Assembly: GCA_023935145.1 (NCBI GenBank)
Contig: CM043698.1
Coordinates: 70,117,501 to 70,181,500, forward strand
Source of the DNA: Bretschneidera sinensis
Lineage: Eukaryota; Streptophyta; Magnoliopsida; Brassicales; Akaniaceae
Length of the DNA: 64,000 nt
Reading direction: 5' to 3'
Below, piece by piece: positions 21,956-35,640 of the stretch. A program made the translations under genes and the position numbers. The notes beneath the pieces were generated by a model. The model had not been told where the DNA came from. It saw nothing but the letters and a program-made list of their open reading frames with translations, and did no database searches. How positions within the stretch are numbered: the stretch's first letter is position 1; every line of letters begins with the position of its first letter.

Positions 21956-22399
21956 TATAGGAGAAAAGGGAAGGAAGGAGAAGGGAAATAAGGCAAGGGG
22001 GGAGAGAATAGCGCACACCATGGACAAGCTGCAATCGCCTAGCCGAGAGCTTCTCTCTCTTACTTGCCCAGACTGACTGAGAGCTCTCCCAAACAATTTA
22101 TCTTGACCAATGTAACAATCGTCACAACTCGTTGTTTGACTTCTCAAACAGATGTCGACCCATGCGGCAGTTAGGCAAAACTTCCTCACTGAAACATCTA
22201 AATCGGCCTTAACTCCGATTGGTGTGCTCCTCGCGCATGCACTCCTCTCTATCTCTCTCGTGTTTCACTCTCTTTGGTGTGACTGACCTGTTCACTTACT
22301 TGAGCACTCTTGAACTCTCTCACGCGCACGCACAAAAACACAAGTTAGATAGGTGAGAAGGATAGAGAAGAAGAATAACACTGGTTTTTTTCAACATTT

Positions 22400-25300
22400 C
22401 TACCTCGCAGGTTTAACAATCACTCCCAACATTAATAACAAAAATCTAAGCATAAAATTTATATTTTGTCACCGTATAATTAATTTATCAAAGTTATGTT
22501 TGACATTCTTTCATTGAGTGGAATTAATCTATAGAAAAGTTTGAAGTAAAATAAAAGTTCAATATGGTTATTATTATATTTCCATATTTAATAATTTTTA
22601 ATATATATCAAATCTTGTATTAATAGAAAGGGTTCATAAAAAAGTTAACTTTTTTATTTGATTACATGGAAAGATACAAGATTTAGCTTGTACTAATTTA
22701 GTTTCAATATTTTGAAAGATATTAACAAATTAACATTATAAAAGGTATAAAATGATATTCCTACCATTTCCCTTTTAACCAAATATTTCATTCTATCAAG
22801 CAAAGAGAATCAGACAGTATTTTACATGTACGAAAAATACGTACCAAAAAAAGTAGTGTTTATTTTATCTATTTCCATTTTTTTCTTATCAAACATATGT
22901 AGATTAAAATATCAGTCTTAATTCTAATATGGAGAAATTGCATCGATTATTTTTAAATTATTGGTGCATAGCATTTAGGTTTTCAATTATGAATTTGACA
23001 TCAGAAATATTCAAATTTTCAATAAATGTAACGTTCTCAAGTGTTATTGCTTAACAAAGTTCTCTTAAAAAATTTAAGAAAACATATAAAAAATTTGATC
23101 ATAATTTTTTTAAACATGTAAAACAAATGTGATATACCTTGACAAAAAATAAGAAATTTTTAGTGTTCAAAATAATTTTACTATTAAAAATTGAAAAACC
23201 ACAACAAACAACACGCGAATAAAAAATTCTCAATAATTATTGAATGAACCCCAAATGGTATTAAAGTTTATCAGAATCATATTTTAGTGTATCCAACCAT
23301 GTAAAAGTTAAAATAATATATATTTACTATATTTAAAAAGATGATAATATTACAATAAATGGAAAACTTAAAAATATCTGATATCAAATTTATAATTTAA
23401 AAACTTAAATATTAGATCTTGATCAGTATAATTTTATGTTGTAATATAAAAAACAGTATACAATATTTTTAATTATTCGAATTTACTTAGTTTTTTATTT
23501 TATGATTTAATAAAAAAATTATTAAATCATATCATCAGTGAATTGATAAAAAATTACTGAGCGAAAAGATATACAAAACTGTTTGAATTTTCACTGCAGC
23601 CGACCACTCTCTACCTCCGACAAACAATGTCCCTCTGCTATTAGAAGGTAGCTCCTGGTATTTACCCAGAGGTAAAGGTAAAAGGTTAAACAACCTGTCT
23701 TATCCTTCTCTACTTCCCATCCTATCAGTTATCACTGTGACCTAACGATCTAGTAAAAGATTTCGTTTCGCCTCCCTAACGGCGTATCATCAACATCACT
23801 CCCTAATTTATCACTCTCTCAGCTACTCTACCACGTGTCTTCTTATGCAAATCCCTACTGGCAAGAGATTCCACTGAACAAGCTCAAAATTACCAAGCCA
23901 CCGTCATATGGTTAAAGTTAGCCACAAAATGAGCGAGTAGGTAAGTGTAAGCCTACTGCACGTAACACGCCTACTTTTCATGTTCCATAATATATGCTGC
24001 CGAAGGATTCGATACGTACCGGGAGAACTTTAAACCCGCGCTCGGCGAGGAGCGTGCTCTTCAATCACTTTACGGAAGAGATGAACAAGAAAACCGCTCA
24101 ACCCGAATCGGACCGTAATTAGTTTTAGACAAAAAGCGGACCGTAATTTTTTTATATACTGTAGTTCGGTTTATTTTTACAAGAATAGAGTGAAATTTGG
24201 TTTAAATTGGATTTAAAATTTTAAAAACCGATCAAACTTGAACCCAACCAAATTTAATTTTATATATTTTATTTAAAGTACACGTGTGGTTCTTTTTTTA
24301 TTTTCATTTGTGATTTAATTAAAAACAAATCTGAATACTTGATCTTATAAATGATTTTAAAAAATAAATAATTTGATTATTGCTTTATTTCATTTTGAGT
24401 TTATAATGGATACGGAGCTATTTCAAAGTGGCATTTTATTTTCTATTGGATTGAAGATATTTCATTATCCATAAGTTGCTTTTATTTTGAAATGATATTT
24501 TCTTCGTATATTTTCTAGCAACCTTAAAAATTATTAAAAAATCAAATCAAATTGACTCGTACAAACACTACTGAGTTTGGTTTGGGATTTTCACTAAGCG
24601 AATTGGTTTGATTCTATGTACAATATAATGATAGATAAATGTAGTTCAATTTTAAAATGATTCATGATAAAATAATAATATATCTATAAATTATTTATTA
24701 TTCGATAAAATAACAATAAAATAAACTTAATCTTTCAAAAATAAAAAATAATTTATAAAAAACAGAAACAATTTCCTAAACTTTCACAAGCATGTTCTTA
24801 TAACCTAATTTTGAGGCATATTGCGAGGTTCTCAACTCCTTCTCAGCGAATAAAAAAATGGTACCAACAAGTTTCAAATTCTAAATCCATTTTTTTTGCT
24901 ATAATAATACAAAAAAATTCTCTTTAATGTACCATTAAAAAAATATCTTAACATTTTTTTTTTGTTAGATTAGATAATTAGATGAGACGGGAAGTGAGGG
25001 AAAAAAACAGATATTATTTTCATTCTATAGTAAAAAATGATTTATAGATGTATATTTTATGAATTATGGCTAAACAATATATATTTTATGGTAAAGCATA
25101 TATTTTATTGACAAATTTATATTTTTAATGATAAAAAATAATAATTTTACTAAAGTATGTATTTTATCATAAAATATAAATTTAACATGAAAAATATATT
25201 TTTATAATTTTTTTTTTACAAAAACACACTAGATGGCAGCTTGCCCTCTATTGTACATTTGATTTTTTTTGTATGGATGGTTTTGTTTTTTTTGGTGCTT

Positions 25301-25440
25301 TATGGTTTTTCTTTTCAATGTAGGAAACTTTATTTTTAATATGATGCACTTTCTGAGTTGCCCCAAAATAGTAAAATCACTTGATAAGACTGATTAGTAC
25401 CCCATCCCTCTCTAAAACAGTGACCCCCCTACTCCCTTTC
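22400..25440. other. Intergenic, AT-rich; upstream region of the DUF620 gene
   Basis: No gene-like reading frame. A less AT-rich patch at about 23590-24110 has a G-box-like CACGTG (about 23832) and ordinary mixed sequence. At 24108-24250 the words CGGACCGTAATT (twice) and AAAACCGATC suggest a degenerate repeat. 25030-25210 is built of TATTTTAT-type direct repeats. Confidence 0.5.
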
Positions 25441-25486
25441 TCCCTTGAGACCACATTACTCTCATTTTTACTCACTATTTTCCTCT

Positions 25487-25495
25487 CTATATATG
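25487..25495 (+). promoter_or_regulatory. TATA box of the DUF620 gene
   Basis: CTATATATG about 300 bp before the start codon, followed by a pyrimidine-rich leader with (CTCTCC)n at about 25541-25567. Positions fit a plant promoter; the transcription start is inferred. Confidence 0.55.
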
Positions 25496-25792
25496 GGACA
25501 TGTCACCATTTTTTCTCTCTCTAAAATCACCCACCAACCAAATCTCTCTCCCTCTCCCTCTCCCTCTCGAAAAGTCACGCCCTCCAGGCTCCAACCCAAA
25601 CCAGTTTTCCGCTATTGCTCTATAGTCTCCAGCTTCGTGTATCCGTCTTTCTATCCCTTTCTATGAAGAAAGCGTATTCACATTCTCCTATCTCTTAACT
25701 GCAATCTATAAGAAAACAGAAACCCAATCTTTCCTTCTCTCTCTGTCTCTCTTCACCATCTGTTTCAAAAAATTGTTGTGAAGAGCAATAAA

Positions 25793-28357
25793 ATGGAGAG
25801 AAAACAAGGCTTCTTCTCAGCTCTCAAAGAAGAAGTAGTCCGTGGGCTATCTCCATCTCGTTCTCGGGCTAACAGCCCGGCCCGAACAGGGTCGCCCATG
25901 TCGGCTCTGCTCCGGAGGAAAAAGCACAGCAGCAGCAGCAGCAGTAGCAGTAGCAGCTACAACTACTATGTGGCGCAGCCTGAGCCGTTGATCGCGAGAT
26001 CCGGAAGCCTGAGGCCAGTTGGAGAGGCGTTGGCGCCATTGATGGAGGGTCCGGATCCCGACGGAGGTGAAGTCGGGGACTCAAAGAGGAGCGGGTCGGC
26101 CCTTGGCCAGTGGGTCAAGGGACAGCTCTCGCGGACTCCCTCGGTGACCGCCATGGCTTACAAAAGGTCTGATCTGAGGCTTTTGCTCGGTGTCATGGGC
26201 GCTCCACTCGCCCCCGTCCACGTCAGCACCACTGACCCTTTGCCTCACCTTAGCATCAAGGACACCCCCATCGTTAGTATCTATGTCTCTCTCTATATAT
26301 ATATATACACACACACACACTCTATGCGCATAAGGAATTCCATTTGTTTTGGTTTAATTTATTGGAAGAGTTTTTACTCTTATAATCTATTTATTTCTGA
26401 TTTATTTTGGTGATATTATGACCTTTCAACGGAAAAAATTACTGGGTTGGCTTTAGTTACCGGTGGAATTCACTCAGTCTCTTTATGGATTTTGTGTTAG
26501 TTACATTTAAGAAATTTTTAAGTACTGGTTTTCTTCCAATGGCGTTATGATGATCTTGAGTAGGGACCAGATTTGGATCGGATTCATTTACCAAAAACAG
26601 TAGCGTTTAGTTTTTTGCTTAATTTTATTGTTTATGTAATTGAGTGCAGAGTGTTTGTTACGATTTTTGGTAGTTTAGACTTGCACTAATTTTTTTACTT
26701 TGTTCATGTTTTGCGTAAATTTGGCGAAATCACTGGACACTTAGCATCTCATTGTTCGTGCTTTTATATTTTTTTTTTTGCTTTATGAATTCCCTTTAGA
26801 TCAAATGGGCTCTTTTTGCTTCTTATTTTTTTCCTTTTTAGGTTAACCGTATGTTTGGTTGTTGAGAATTTGGTGGATAACTCGAGAAATAGCTCTTACC
26901 AATCTTTTATTTTATTTTGTTTTTCCTAACTGAATGTTTGCTCCGTCCCAACTAAAGAAAAACCTTAGTTTTTATGATTTCTATTTTTTGTCCCTGTATT
27001 TTCTCATCAAACAAACAGATTATTTGTGCTGTAGAATAATAAAGAATATGGTTTGCATCCTAGGCTTCGCATGAGCTGTTAATAGCTGTAGAACTAACGT
27101 GAGCCGTTTCTGCAAATGATGACACTAAACAGCTAAACTACAAATGGGATGAAGTTTCTCTAACTTGATTCCTTTTTGTTTTTTCTTTTATTAAAATTTT
27201 CCCCGTCCACTGCATCACTGAAAACCAGCCAAAATTTCACAAACCACCCTGTAATTTTGTCTTCTATGGGTGGTATTTTGCAGGAAACTTCCTCTGCTCA
27301 GTACATATTGCAGCAGTACACAGCAGCCTCTGGAGGCCAGAAACTGCAAAACTCCATTAGAAATGCATATGCCATGGGGAAGCTTAAAATGGTTGCTTCA
27401 GAATTCGAAACTGCAACTAAGACTGTTAGAAATCGGAATGGCTCTAGAGCTGCAGAATCGGGTGGCTTTGTTCTCTGGCAGATGAATCCAGACATGTGGT
27501 ATGTTGAGCTTGCTGTTGGGAGCAGTAAAGTTCATGCTGGCTGCAATGGCAAGCTTGTCTGGAGGCACACACCTTGGCTCGGTGCCCACACTGCAAAAGG
27601 GCCTGTTAGACCCTTGCGTCGTGCACTTCAGGTGAACTTGCTTTTCGATTTAGTGGCATTGCTCTGGCTGTTCAATCATACAACATCTTCTCATTTTCTG
27701 ATCTAGGATTTCGGTTTGATTGTCCTATTTCAGGGTCTTGATCCAAGAACCACAGCTAGCATGTTTGCCAATGCAAGGTGCATTGGAGAGAAAAGGATTA
27801 ATGGTGAGGATTGCTTCATTCTGAAGCTCTGTGCTGATCCTCAAACACTGAAGGCAAGGAGTGAAGGCCCAGCAGAGATCATAAGGCATGTCTTATTTGG
27901 CTACTTCAGCCAGAAGACTGGACTTCTTGTTCACATGGAGGATTCACATCTGACCCGAATCCAATCTAACGGTGGTGATGCAGTTTACTGGGAAACCACA
28001 ATCAATTCGTTCCTTGACGATTACAGACCTATTGAAGGGATCATGATTGCACACTCGGGACGTTCTGTTGTGACCCTTTTCAGATTTGGTGAGGTGGCAA
28101 TGAGCCATACCAAAACAAAGATGGAAGAAGCTTGGACTATCGAAGAGGTTGCGTTTAACGTTCCAGGCCTTTCTGTAGACTGTTTTATCCCCCCAGCTGA
28201 CTTAAGATCAGGGTCCATCAGTGAAGTCTGTGAGCTCCCTCATGATGAAAGGGGAAAGAGTTCAATTGTATTGGCAGCACATCGGGCCAAAGTTGCTGCA
28301 TTGGAGAAAGGACATGATGGTGGCACTGATACTATGATCTGGAAGATGGAAGTCTAA
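25793..28357 (+). CDS. DUF620 family protein (3 exons)
   Basis: Exons 25793-26272, 27284-27631 and 27734-28357; both introns are GT-AG and all exon junctions keep the frame, giving 483 residues. ATG at 25793 follows a CT-rich leader. N-terminus MERKQGFFSALKEEVVRGLS, then Ser/Pro-rich sequence with SPSRSR and a ten-Ser run. After KRSDLRLLLGVMGAPLAPV comes the DUF620 domain (about residues 155-420): SAQYILQQYTAASGG, GGFVLWQMNPDMWYVEL, GPVRPLRRALQGLDPR, GEDCFILKL, GYFSQKTGLLVHMEDS, HSGRSVVTLFRF. C-terminus AAHRAKVAALEKGHDGG. Length and order match plant DUF620 proteins of about 450-490 residues. Plant-specific family; biochemical role unknown. No transit peptide or membrane segment seen. It appears intact. 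Confidence 0.95.
25926..25958 (+). repeat. AGC/AGT codon repeat in DUF620 exon 1
   Basis: Ten serine codons (AGC with some AGT) in a row encode the poly-Ser tract; a likely length-variable trinucleotide repeat. Confidence 0.9.
26296..26321 (+). repeat. (TA)n(CA)n microsatellite in DUF620 intron 1
   Basis: TATATATATATA followed by CACACACACACA, 20-odd bp inside the first intron. Confidence 0.9.
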
Positions 28358-30400
28358 CAAAGGTGTGGGATCAAATCAGGGCAATTGTTTATACTGGTAG
28401 CACATGCTAATTGACTAACACGCTAGATGTTACAGACTAGGAGTCAAAAGTTAGATTTTTTGATGTTTGGTTATGCCTCTATCAATCTGTAAATAGAGCA
28501 TAATTATTCACAGGCTCAAATTGGGCCATTGATGAATCTTTATACTCATTGCAGAATCCAACTCTGGTGTTGGAGCTCGGTTTTCCAGTTAGGGATAGAG
28601 CAAATGGAGGTTAATTTTTCGTTTACCTTCCATGTTTTAAGGAAAGGTAGTGAAGCTGTGGTATAACAGAACCATTAACCTTAATTATTCTACTAATTAT
28701 CTTGCATTACGGAATATGGTGGTGGCAGTAAAAGGGTACTGCTGCTTGCCAGCCTGAGTTTGACACAAATTATGTCTAGTTTGTTAATTTTACTGGTTAT
28801 GGTTGTGTTACTTTTCTGGTGTGGTTATTTGATTTAAAAGTTGTTTCTGGGTCTGGGAAGGGATTTGGTGAAAGAGGGCAGGGTAAATGAGGAGATGAAT
28901 ATATATATTTTTTACACTCACCTGATATAAGCACAAGTCTATATAGTTATTTCTTTGTACTTGGGCATTGGGTCAGTACTGCTGAAGAAAATGATGTGAA
29001 ACAAAACATGATGTCCATCAATGCTCATGAATATAGTGATTAGCATCTTTCATTGATCTTTTATTTTTGTCTCCCCCAGTTGTACATTTTGACCTTCTTG
29101 AATATGCTGAGACCATTTTGCTTTGATTGGAGATATACATCGATTACATGGATACTGCTTTCGTTGGTACTTCAACAGTGTGAATGCCCTTTTGTGTTGG
29201 ACTTTGCTTGTTTTACATCTTTACTTTTGCTGCTGTTGTTTCTCATTGAATGAAATATTTAATCACGACATGGAGATGTAAGTCTTGCTACTTTCAAAGT
29301 GGGGTCTCTTGTGAGTTTGCATTATCTTTTTGAATTCCTGGTAAGACGGTATCCATGTGCGTGGCTTTCTCTTTACATGGTGGTTGCCAGCATCTAGGGT
29401 TGGTGTTTGAAAGTTCAGCAGAGCATTGTTACCTTTGGGAACTTTTTCTTCACTGTGCTCCTAGGCCCCAGTGGATTAAGGAACTGTTTGCCTTAACTGA
29501 GTTTCAACTATTCGAGAGTTTGAAACAATTTTTGGTAAAATAGTTCTGTGGTTAAAACCTATGGAGTTTTTGTATCGGACATAAATTCAACTTCTTAAAA
29601 TTTGTTTTTACAATTCTTTTTTAAAATGGGTGTTTGGCTTAGTTTTGTTTTTTAGAAGTTAAAACCGTTTTTGAAGCTAAGCCAAACAATACCTTAAGAA
29701 GACTTCTTTGTGGGGTTTCTACAACTTTGTAAAGTATAAATTAATTAATTTTATTTTAAGAACAAAGCCCTTTTTTGACCGTTAGACAGAGCATATAAAT
29801 TAATGTGTGTGTGAACATATCTTACAGCAAGGCACGGGGTGAAAAAGGTCTCTCAAAACCCATGTGATTTCCTCATCTTCTTTACCTTGGCTGCTTTGTT
29901 TTTTATCTACTTTTGCAGACATTGTCTTTCACTAGTTTTACCCCACTTTAGTCTTTTGGGTTTTTTCATTTATTTTTTTCTTAAGGTAAATACTGTTATT
30001 ATTCATTTTTTTTTCTTTTGATTTCATTTATTACTACAATTTTATCTGTGGATGTCTCTGAATGGTCAAATTTCTGAATTGACGAAGGCTAGCGTTATTT
30101 GTCTCTTTTAGTAAATGTGGAAACCAACCAATATTGAAAAACCCTGCTGGAATTTCCAGCAAGTAGGTAAGCTTGGACCCAATTTTAGTAGCTTTCTTTT
30201 CATTCGGCCATCATGCAATGTGACTGACTATATGAGTCTGCGCGGAAGCTTGTGCATCTAAACAGCAACCAAAATCATATAAATGTGCAACCCTACCCTT
30301 GTTTAGGAGTCATATGATATGATTAGAATAATTCATCTTATTAAAAAATGATTAGAATAATACATAAATAATTGATTGCTTGCATAAATTTTTTGTTTTA
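28358..30400. other. 3' flank of the DUF620 gene; no further gene
   Basis: The first few hundred bases are probably 3' UTR, inferred from position and more even base composition up to about 28900. No conserved frame further on. An inverted-looking pair, GTTTTTTAGAAGTTAAAAC and its surroundings near 29648-29690, hints at a degraded MITE but was not resolved. Confidence 0.45.
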
Positions 30401-30403
30401 ATA

Positions 30404-30490
30404 TTTGGTCTCGAGCTTAGCACAACGGTAACATATTTTCCAAAAAAACTTAGTTAGACTGGGTCTTGAAACTTTGCTGGTCATTTTGAT
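30404..30490 (+). repeat. SINE-like fragment (tRNA-derived promoter boxes)
   Basis: A-box-like AGCACAACGG at 30419-30428 fits RRYNNARYGG exactly; B-box-like GGTCTTGAAACT follows at about 30462, at usual spacing. Another B-box-like AGTTCGATTCC lies near 30641 with a second copy (AAGTTCGTTTC) near 30679. No poly-A tail or target duplication seen. Confidence 0.35.
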
Positions 30491-30499
30491 AAACTTTAT

Positions 30500-33400
30500 T
30501 AGTAACGTCAGTGTAAGTGTGGGACCAAACAAATAATATTATCAATAAAATTTTATAAAATTATCAGTATAGTTTCGAAAATGTTTTAGACTCATCTAAC
30601 AAAAAAATCCTTCATATTTTCTCTCATGTGGTATGTCTTAAGTTCGATTCCATATTTTCTCTTGTAAGGTATGTCTCAAGTTCGTTTCTAGTTAAAAAAT
30701 TTGTTGAATATCTGCCTCGATCTTTAGGGTATAAATCTATAATGCTTGAAATTAAAAGAAATGGAGAGGCGAAAAAACATACAAATGAAAATGTTCAATC
30801 ATCTAACAATATGATGGACCACGTGATATTCATTCAATAGTATATTAAATAAATAAAAAAATTCTCAATTACTAAAAAAATATTAACCCATTATTGCAAA
30901 CATACCTTCACCCAGCTACTCTAGAGGAAAAGAAGTAAAATAAATTAGAATCCATTTTTTCATCATACCATTAACAAGAAAACACAAACCCTGATTGAAT
31001 GAGATTTCTTTTTCAAGGTGGGGATATGAAAAGAATGAGAAAAGCACTGCAAATTTGGACTAATTATAAGTTGATCAATCTACTCCAATAAGGATACTTA
31101 ACCACTGCCCCGAAAGGGCAGCTTGACTAAACCCTAAGCTACCCTCTTTAAGTCTTAATTGTGACCTTCCAATATCATTACCAGCCTATCAAAACAAAGT
31201 CTTGCAGTCACTTATTCTGCAGTTAAGATGTGAACCTAGCCAGCTAGCTTGTCTGGTTAATTCATCGATATAGACCACTCAACAAGGTTTTTAGAGTGGT
31301 CCTTAGCAATCATCAAATCTCTCTTGATTGGCTTGGGTTGTTGGTACATTTTATTTTCATTCTTGCATTGGAAAAGAAATTTGGTATCTTGAATTTTGCA
31401 ATGATCTTTGTTTTTGTGAAGAAAACAAGGATACAAGACACAGACAGTAATAGACTTGCAATGTTGGAGTGTGTGATTGTATCCTATAAGGGCGGACACA
31501 GCTGAGCTGAGCATTTGAGTAGTGGAGTTTGCTTCCAGTTACTTGTGGTCTAATTGATTTAGAACTAAATATGAAAAATTCTGATTTAAAGCTCCATTTG
31601 TACTTATTTTTTCGAGTTTGAGTCAGTTTCGAGTTCGAGCACAACAAACTTGCTTTTGAATATAGAGTGAAAAAAATTTGACCATGCTTTCAAATCTAAA
31701 TAAAAGTATATATTTATTTATTTTAAAATATTTTTAAAATATATATAATATATTCGAGTTGAATTCATAAACTTATAAATCGAATAACTGTCAGTTCGAA
31801 CTCAACTCATTATATTAAACAAGCTCGAGTTTGGCTTAAAAGCCTTATTGACCCAAACTTTCATGAGTCGAGCTTTGATGTAGAAGTATTTTCAATAAAT
31901 ATCTTAAACTTTTTTTTTTAAAGAAGAAAAAAGATAATAGATGTTCCCAACTTCTAATCCAATGTATATCCCAAAGAAGGAAAAAAAATGGTATAAACTA
32001 TATAGTATGTGTTTTTGTATGTCCACACCGTGCACATGTGAATATTTCAGGGCAGTATAATCAAGCTAAAAGTTTGTGCTTTTAAAGCATAACAGAAGTG
32101 TATGTATCTATGTAAACATGTCCTTTTGGGGGGCTCATTAAAATAAGTGAAACCCACCAGCTGTAGTCCAACTTCATAAAATGAGTTAAGGGATGGTCTT
32201 GATTGTCTGGGAAGTAGGGTTCCATTGAGTTTGATGAAATTAAGGATTTATCAATTCAATTCCTTATAATATAATCTTAAGTTTAAATATGGAAAAAGAT
32301 AATTTAATTGGAGTATTTGTTTAGTTTAACATAAAACCCATCTTCCTTCTCTTTTCCTAGAATTAATTACTTGTGTTAGATTCTAAGTTTTGACTTGTCT
32401 TTGATTTCAAAAAATATTCAATACCCATTGCCATGCTTAACAAACACATTCAAATATTATTATTTAAAAGAAAAAATCATTTTTTTAACAAACAATTCCC
32501 CTTCAACATTTGTATATTACTAAAGCGTTGTTTGGGTGGGTATTAAAATTAACTTAAAATAAATTAGTTTAAATTAGTTCAAGTTAAATTTTACTTTGAA
32601 TTAATTTAAGTTAATTTACTTTAAATTGGATTTAATATCGATACAAACAAGGCTTAAAAAAAACACCTCAATTGTAAGGGAAATGAACTTCTTGAGTATT
32701 TAATATTTGATTTGACTTTGTTACTCTATTTGTCTGGCTTAGTATTATAAATCTACTACAAGTATGTAGCAAGATTTTAGGAAATGTTTCTTAAATTTGT
32801 TGACATACATGTAGAGCATCTCAAGAATGTAGTACACAGGACATGTAATAAATTTTAGATTTCTAAGAAGTGTCGGCAAAGGAAACTTCAATTGGTTGTT
32901 GGTGTTCAAAGAATTGATGAATATTTATGATAGTGTTTTCATATTTATGACTTATGAGAGTACCCTATAATTTATGCAGATTTATGATTCTGTACTACTA
33001 CCCCATACTATTTGCAAAATGGTAACTCTCTCTCTCTCTCTCTCTCTCTCTAATTGCGTGTGCATATGTGCGTGGCAGATTATAAATATCCACTACTCGA
33101 TTTATTTTTCTTTTTTACAAAAGAATTTATTCAATAAAAACACTAATGAAAAAAAATTATTATATATTAAACTGATTGTGCACGTCAGTTCTAAAAGATT
33201 AAAAATCCAAAAAAGTTAGATGTTTAAAATGGAATTTTATGGTCATTGATAATGTTGTAGTAAAAAGAAAAAGTTAAATAAATAATTGTACATTCTTATT
33301 TTCAAAATAATTGAATTTTCGTTTGAAAATGTGATTTGTATATTATTTAGGGACTTTGTTTGGACTGAGAGAAGTTGATAGAAAAGAAATTAAATTTTTT

Positions 33401-35640
33401 TCTTGTTCTATGAAAATAAATAGCTTTGAATTTTAAAATTGATATTCTTTCTTATTTATTTCAATACCTTGAGAAGTGTAGAAAAGAAAATGATTTTCAC
33501 TTTTCTCTTATTGCTATTCCTTTTATTTTTTGTTATAACTTAATTTGCCAAACATATTACGGAGTAGTATTAAAATCTATTAATCTAAGCATTGTGGCAC
33601 TTTTGGAGAAAAAGAAAGAAAGAAATAAAGAGTAAAAGTGGTTGAAATGTAGCAAAGAAAAGGACTTGGCTTCTACCCTCACTTTTGTCAAAAGCACAAA
33701 ACATCTCCCATCAGTCTTCTTCTCCAAGAATGATGGGAAGTAAATAAGTGAGCATTCCACCAAAAACGAAAGAAGTGAGCAAACCCTAAGAAAAGATATG
33801 ATTGAATGAAGCTAATTCGAAATTAGGTCAACGGGATTAGCTTTTTTATTTTTTTACAAATAATCCGCGTGATTAATTCAATTGGCAAGTGATTATGTCT
33901 TTTATATTGGCAAGCCACTCTCAAAATTTTCGGATTCATCTCATGCTTGAGTTAGAGTCAGATTAATAAAAATAAATATTATATATATCGATAACGATAA
34001 TTTTTTTTTAAAAGAGAAAGTTGATTTTAAGTTCAAATCTTCTCGCGCGTAATTATCAAGAAAAAAAAAGTCCTATCTCTAGACAACAAATTTCATTTGG
34101 GCCATAATTTACAAACTAATAGTTACAAAATGTATTTTTTTATAACAAAATTAAATAAAAAAAATAAATAAAGAGAGGAGGGAAGGGAAGGTAAGGAGAG
34201 AGCGATTGTAGCTGAAGTGCCAATTGCCAAACTTTTTTGTAAATTAGTGGCAAACCCAGAACATATGAGAGGCCTTGCTTGTTTCAGCCAAGGCAGGCTT
34301 TTATAACAGGTCATCTTATCTTCAAGCCCATAAATGGCCCTCATTGATGCCACATGGGCTCTATTTACAGTCCTAAAATTTTAACGTTGAATTACCATGG
34401 TCACAGTACTCTCATAGACCTCGTAGAACTATCCATTAAGACATAGAACAAGATTTTGGGTTTCTATTGTGGGCCTAATAAACAGTTTTTATTTTTAAAA
34501 ACAATTTTCAAAAATTAAAAATCAAAATCAAATTCGGTTACACAAACATGTCACTGTATTGCAATCAAACGGCTTAGCCAGAAAAGGACAAAAAGGCCAA
34601 ACCCATGAAGCCCACTCTTCCATTCAGTGTATAGCTTCCAATTAAATTGCTGATTTTGATTATTATTGGGGTCGAAGACAGGATTTTTTTTTCTAAGTAG
34701 GGTCGAAAATTAATAAGATCAAATTTAAAATTTATGTTTAAAATTATAATTTAATATAAAAAATTATTAAATATCAAATACACAACGTAAATATTTATCA
34801 ACACTTATAAAGAAAGGTCATAAAAAATAATTAATTAATTATATTCAAATCATGTATTTAGTAGATTGAACAATGGTCATAGATAAACTTTTGTATCAGT
34901 TATATGTTGAAAAAAAACATAAATTTTCATTGAAAACATAAGAATAAAAATCAAACTTTGGGGTGCTATTCTCTTTTTTTTCTCGTCTTTACGTACATTC
35001 GTCCTTACGTGTATTTGAAGAGCTCAAAATGCTTTAATTTGCAACAAATACTGAGACAATTGGCTAAAATAGAAACCTACTAAACAAATTATTAGGCCAA
35101 CTAAATAAAGTAATGGACTAAAAGTTAGGTCAAACAAGGCATAATTATAGAACTACGTGTAGTTTCCCAAAGTAAGTCTGGGTCATTGCCCTAACGCTCT
35201 TGTGAGTGGCGAATTATTGTAATAAAATTTCATTATTATGTTTAATCACGTTGAAAAGCATATCAAAACGTTAGTTAATGGTATAAAACAAATATTCTTA
35301 AATCAGAAGATGACAAATGTTAATCTGAAGAGCAAAACAATAATTTTTACCCCATTTAGACACTATAAGTAGGAGTCCTCCAAACAGTAAAAGAATGGGC
35401 TGTCTTTTGACATCTAATTGCATTTAGACACTATAAATAGGCAACTAAGGAAGATTGGTGGCAGCTGCTTACAGTTCATATAAAAATTAAGTTTTTTTTA
35501 AGTTGTTAAAATTAGTTACATTTTCTTAAATTATCCTATTTCTTTAAATACTGAAAAAAAATATTGAAAAATTAAAATTTTGAAGAAATTTATGGGAAAA
35601 TTTTAAAGAAATTTGAAAAAAGCTCTAAGAAAAAGAAAAA
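30500..35640. other. Intergenic, AT-rich
   Basis: No gene supported. Contents noted: TCGAG/TTCGAGC-rich repeat-like words at about 31615-31875; a TTTAAATTAG/AATTAATTTAAG pattern at about 32525-32650 resembling a degraded MITE; a (CT)n run; a SINE-like patch near 33860-34060 (AAGTTCAAATCTTCTCGCG); and a direct duplication of ATTTAGACACTATAARTAGG at about 35355 and 35421. Confidence 0.45.
33026..33051 (+). repeat. (CT)n microsatellite
   Basis: Thirteen uninterrupted CT units. Confidence 0.95.

Larger units (their letters stand above)
16694..22400 (-). mobile_element. L1-type LINE, near full length, inactivated
   Basis: Minus-strand non-LTR retrotransposon with 5' leader (about 22190-22400), ORF1, ORF2 and a 3' end whose A-tail appears as nine T at 16694-16702. 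ORF1 and ORF2 share the same reading frame and are about 90 bp apart. Six in-frame stops are the only breaks I see; no frameshift is needed to read either ORF. The 5' end is approximate. A convincing target duplication was not found: AAATCTAA occurs at about 16680-16688 and again near 22442-22449, but the flanking match is imperfect. Confidence 0.92.

Noticed and set aside
35402..35406. GTCTT as left target duplication for the old LTR (right GTCTT at 37276-37280)
   Set aside because: The size would fit (about 1.87 kb), but the sequence after it begins TTGACATC, unlike the family start TGTAATACCC, so a chance match is likely.
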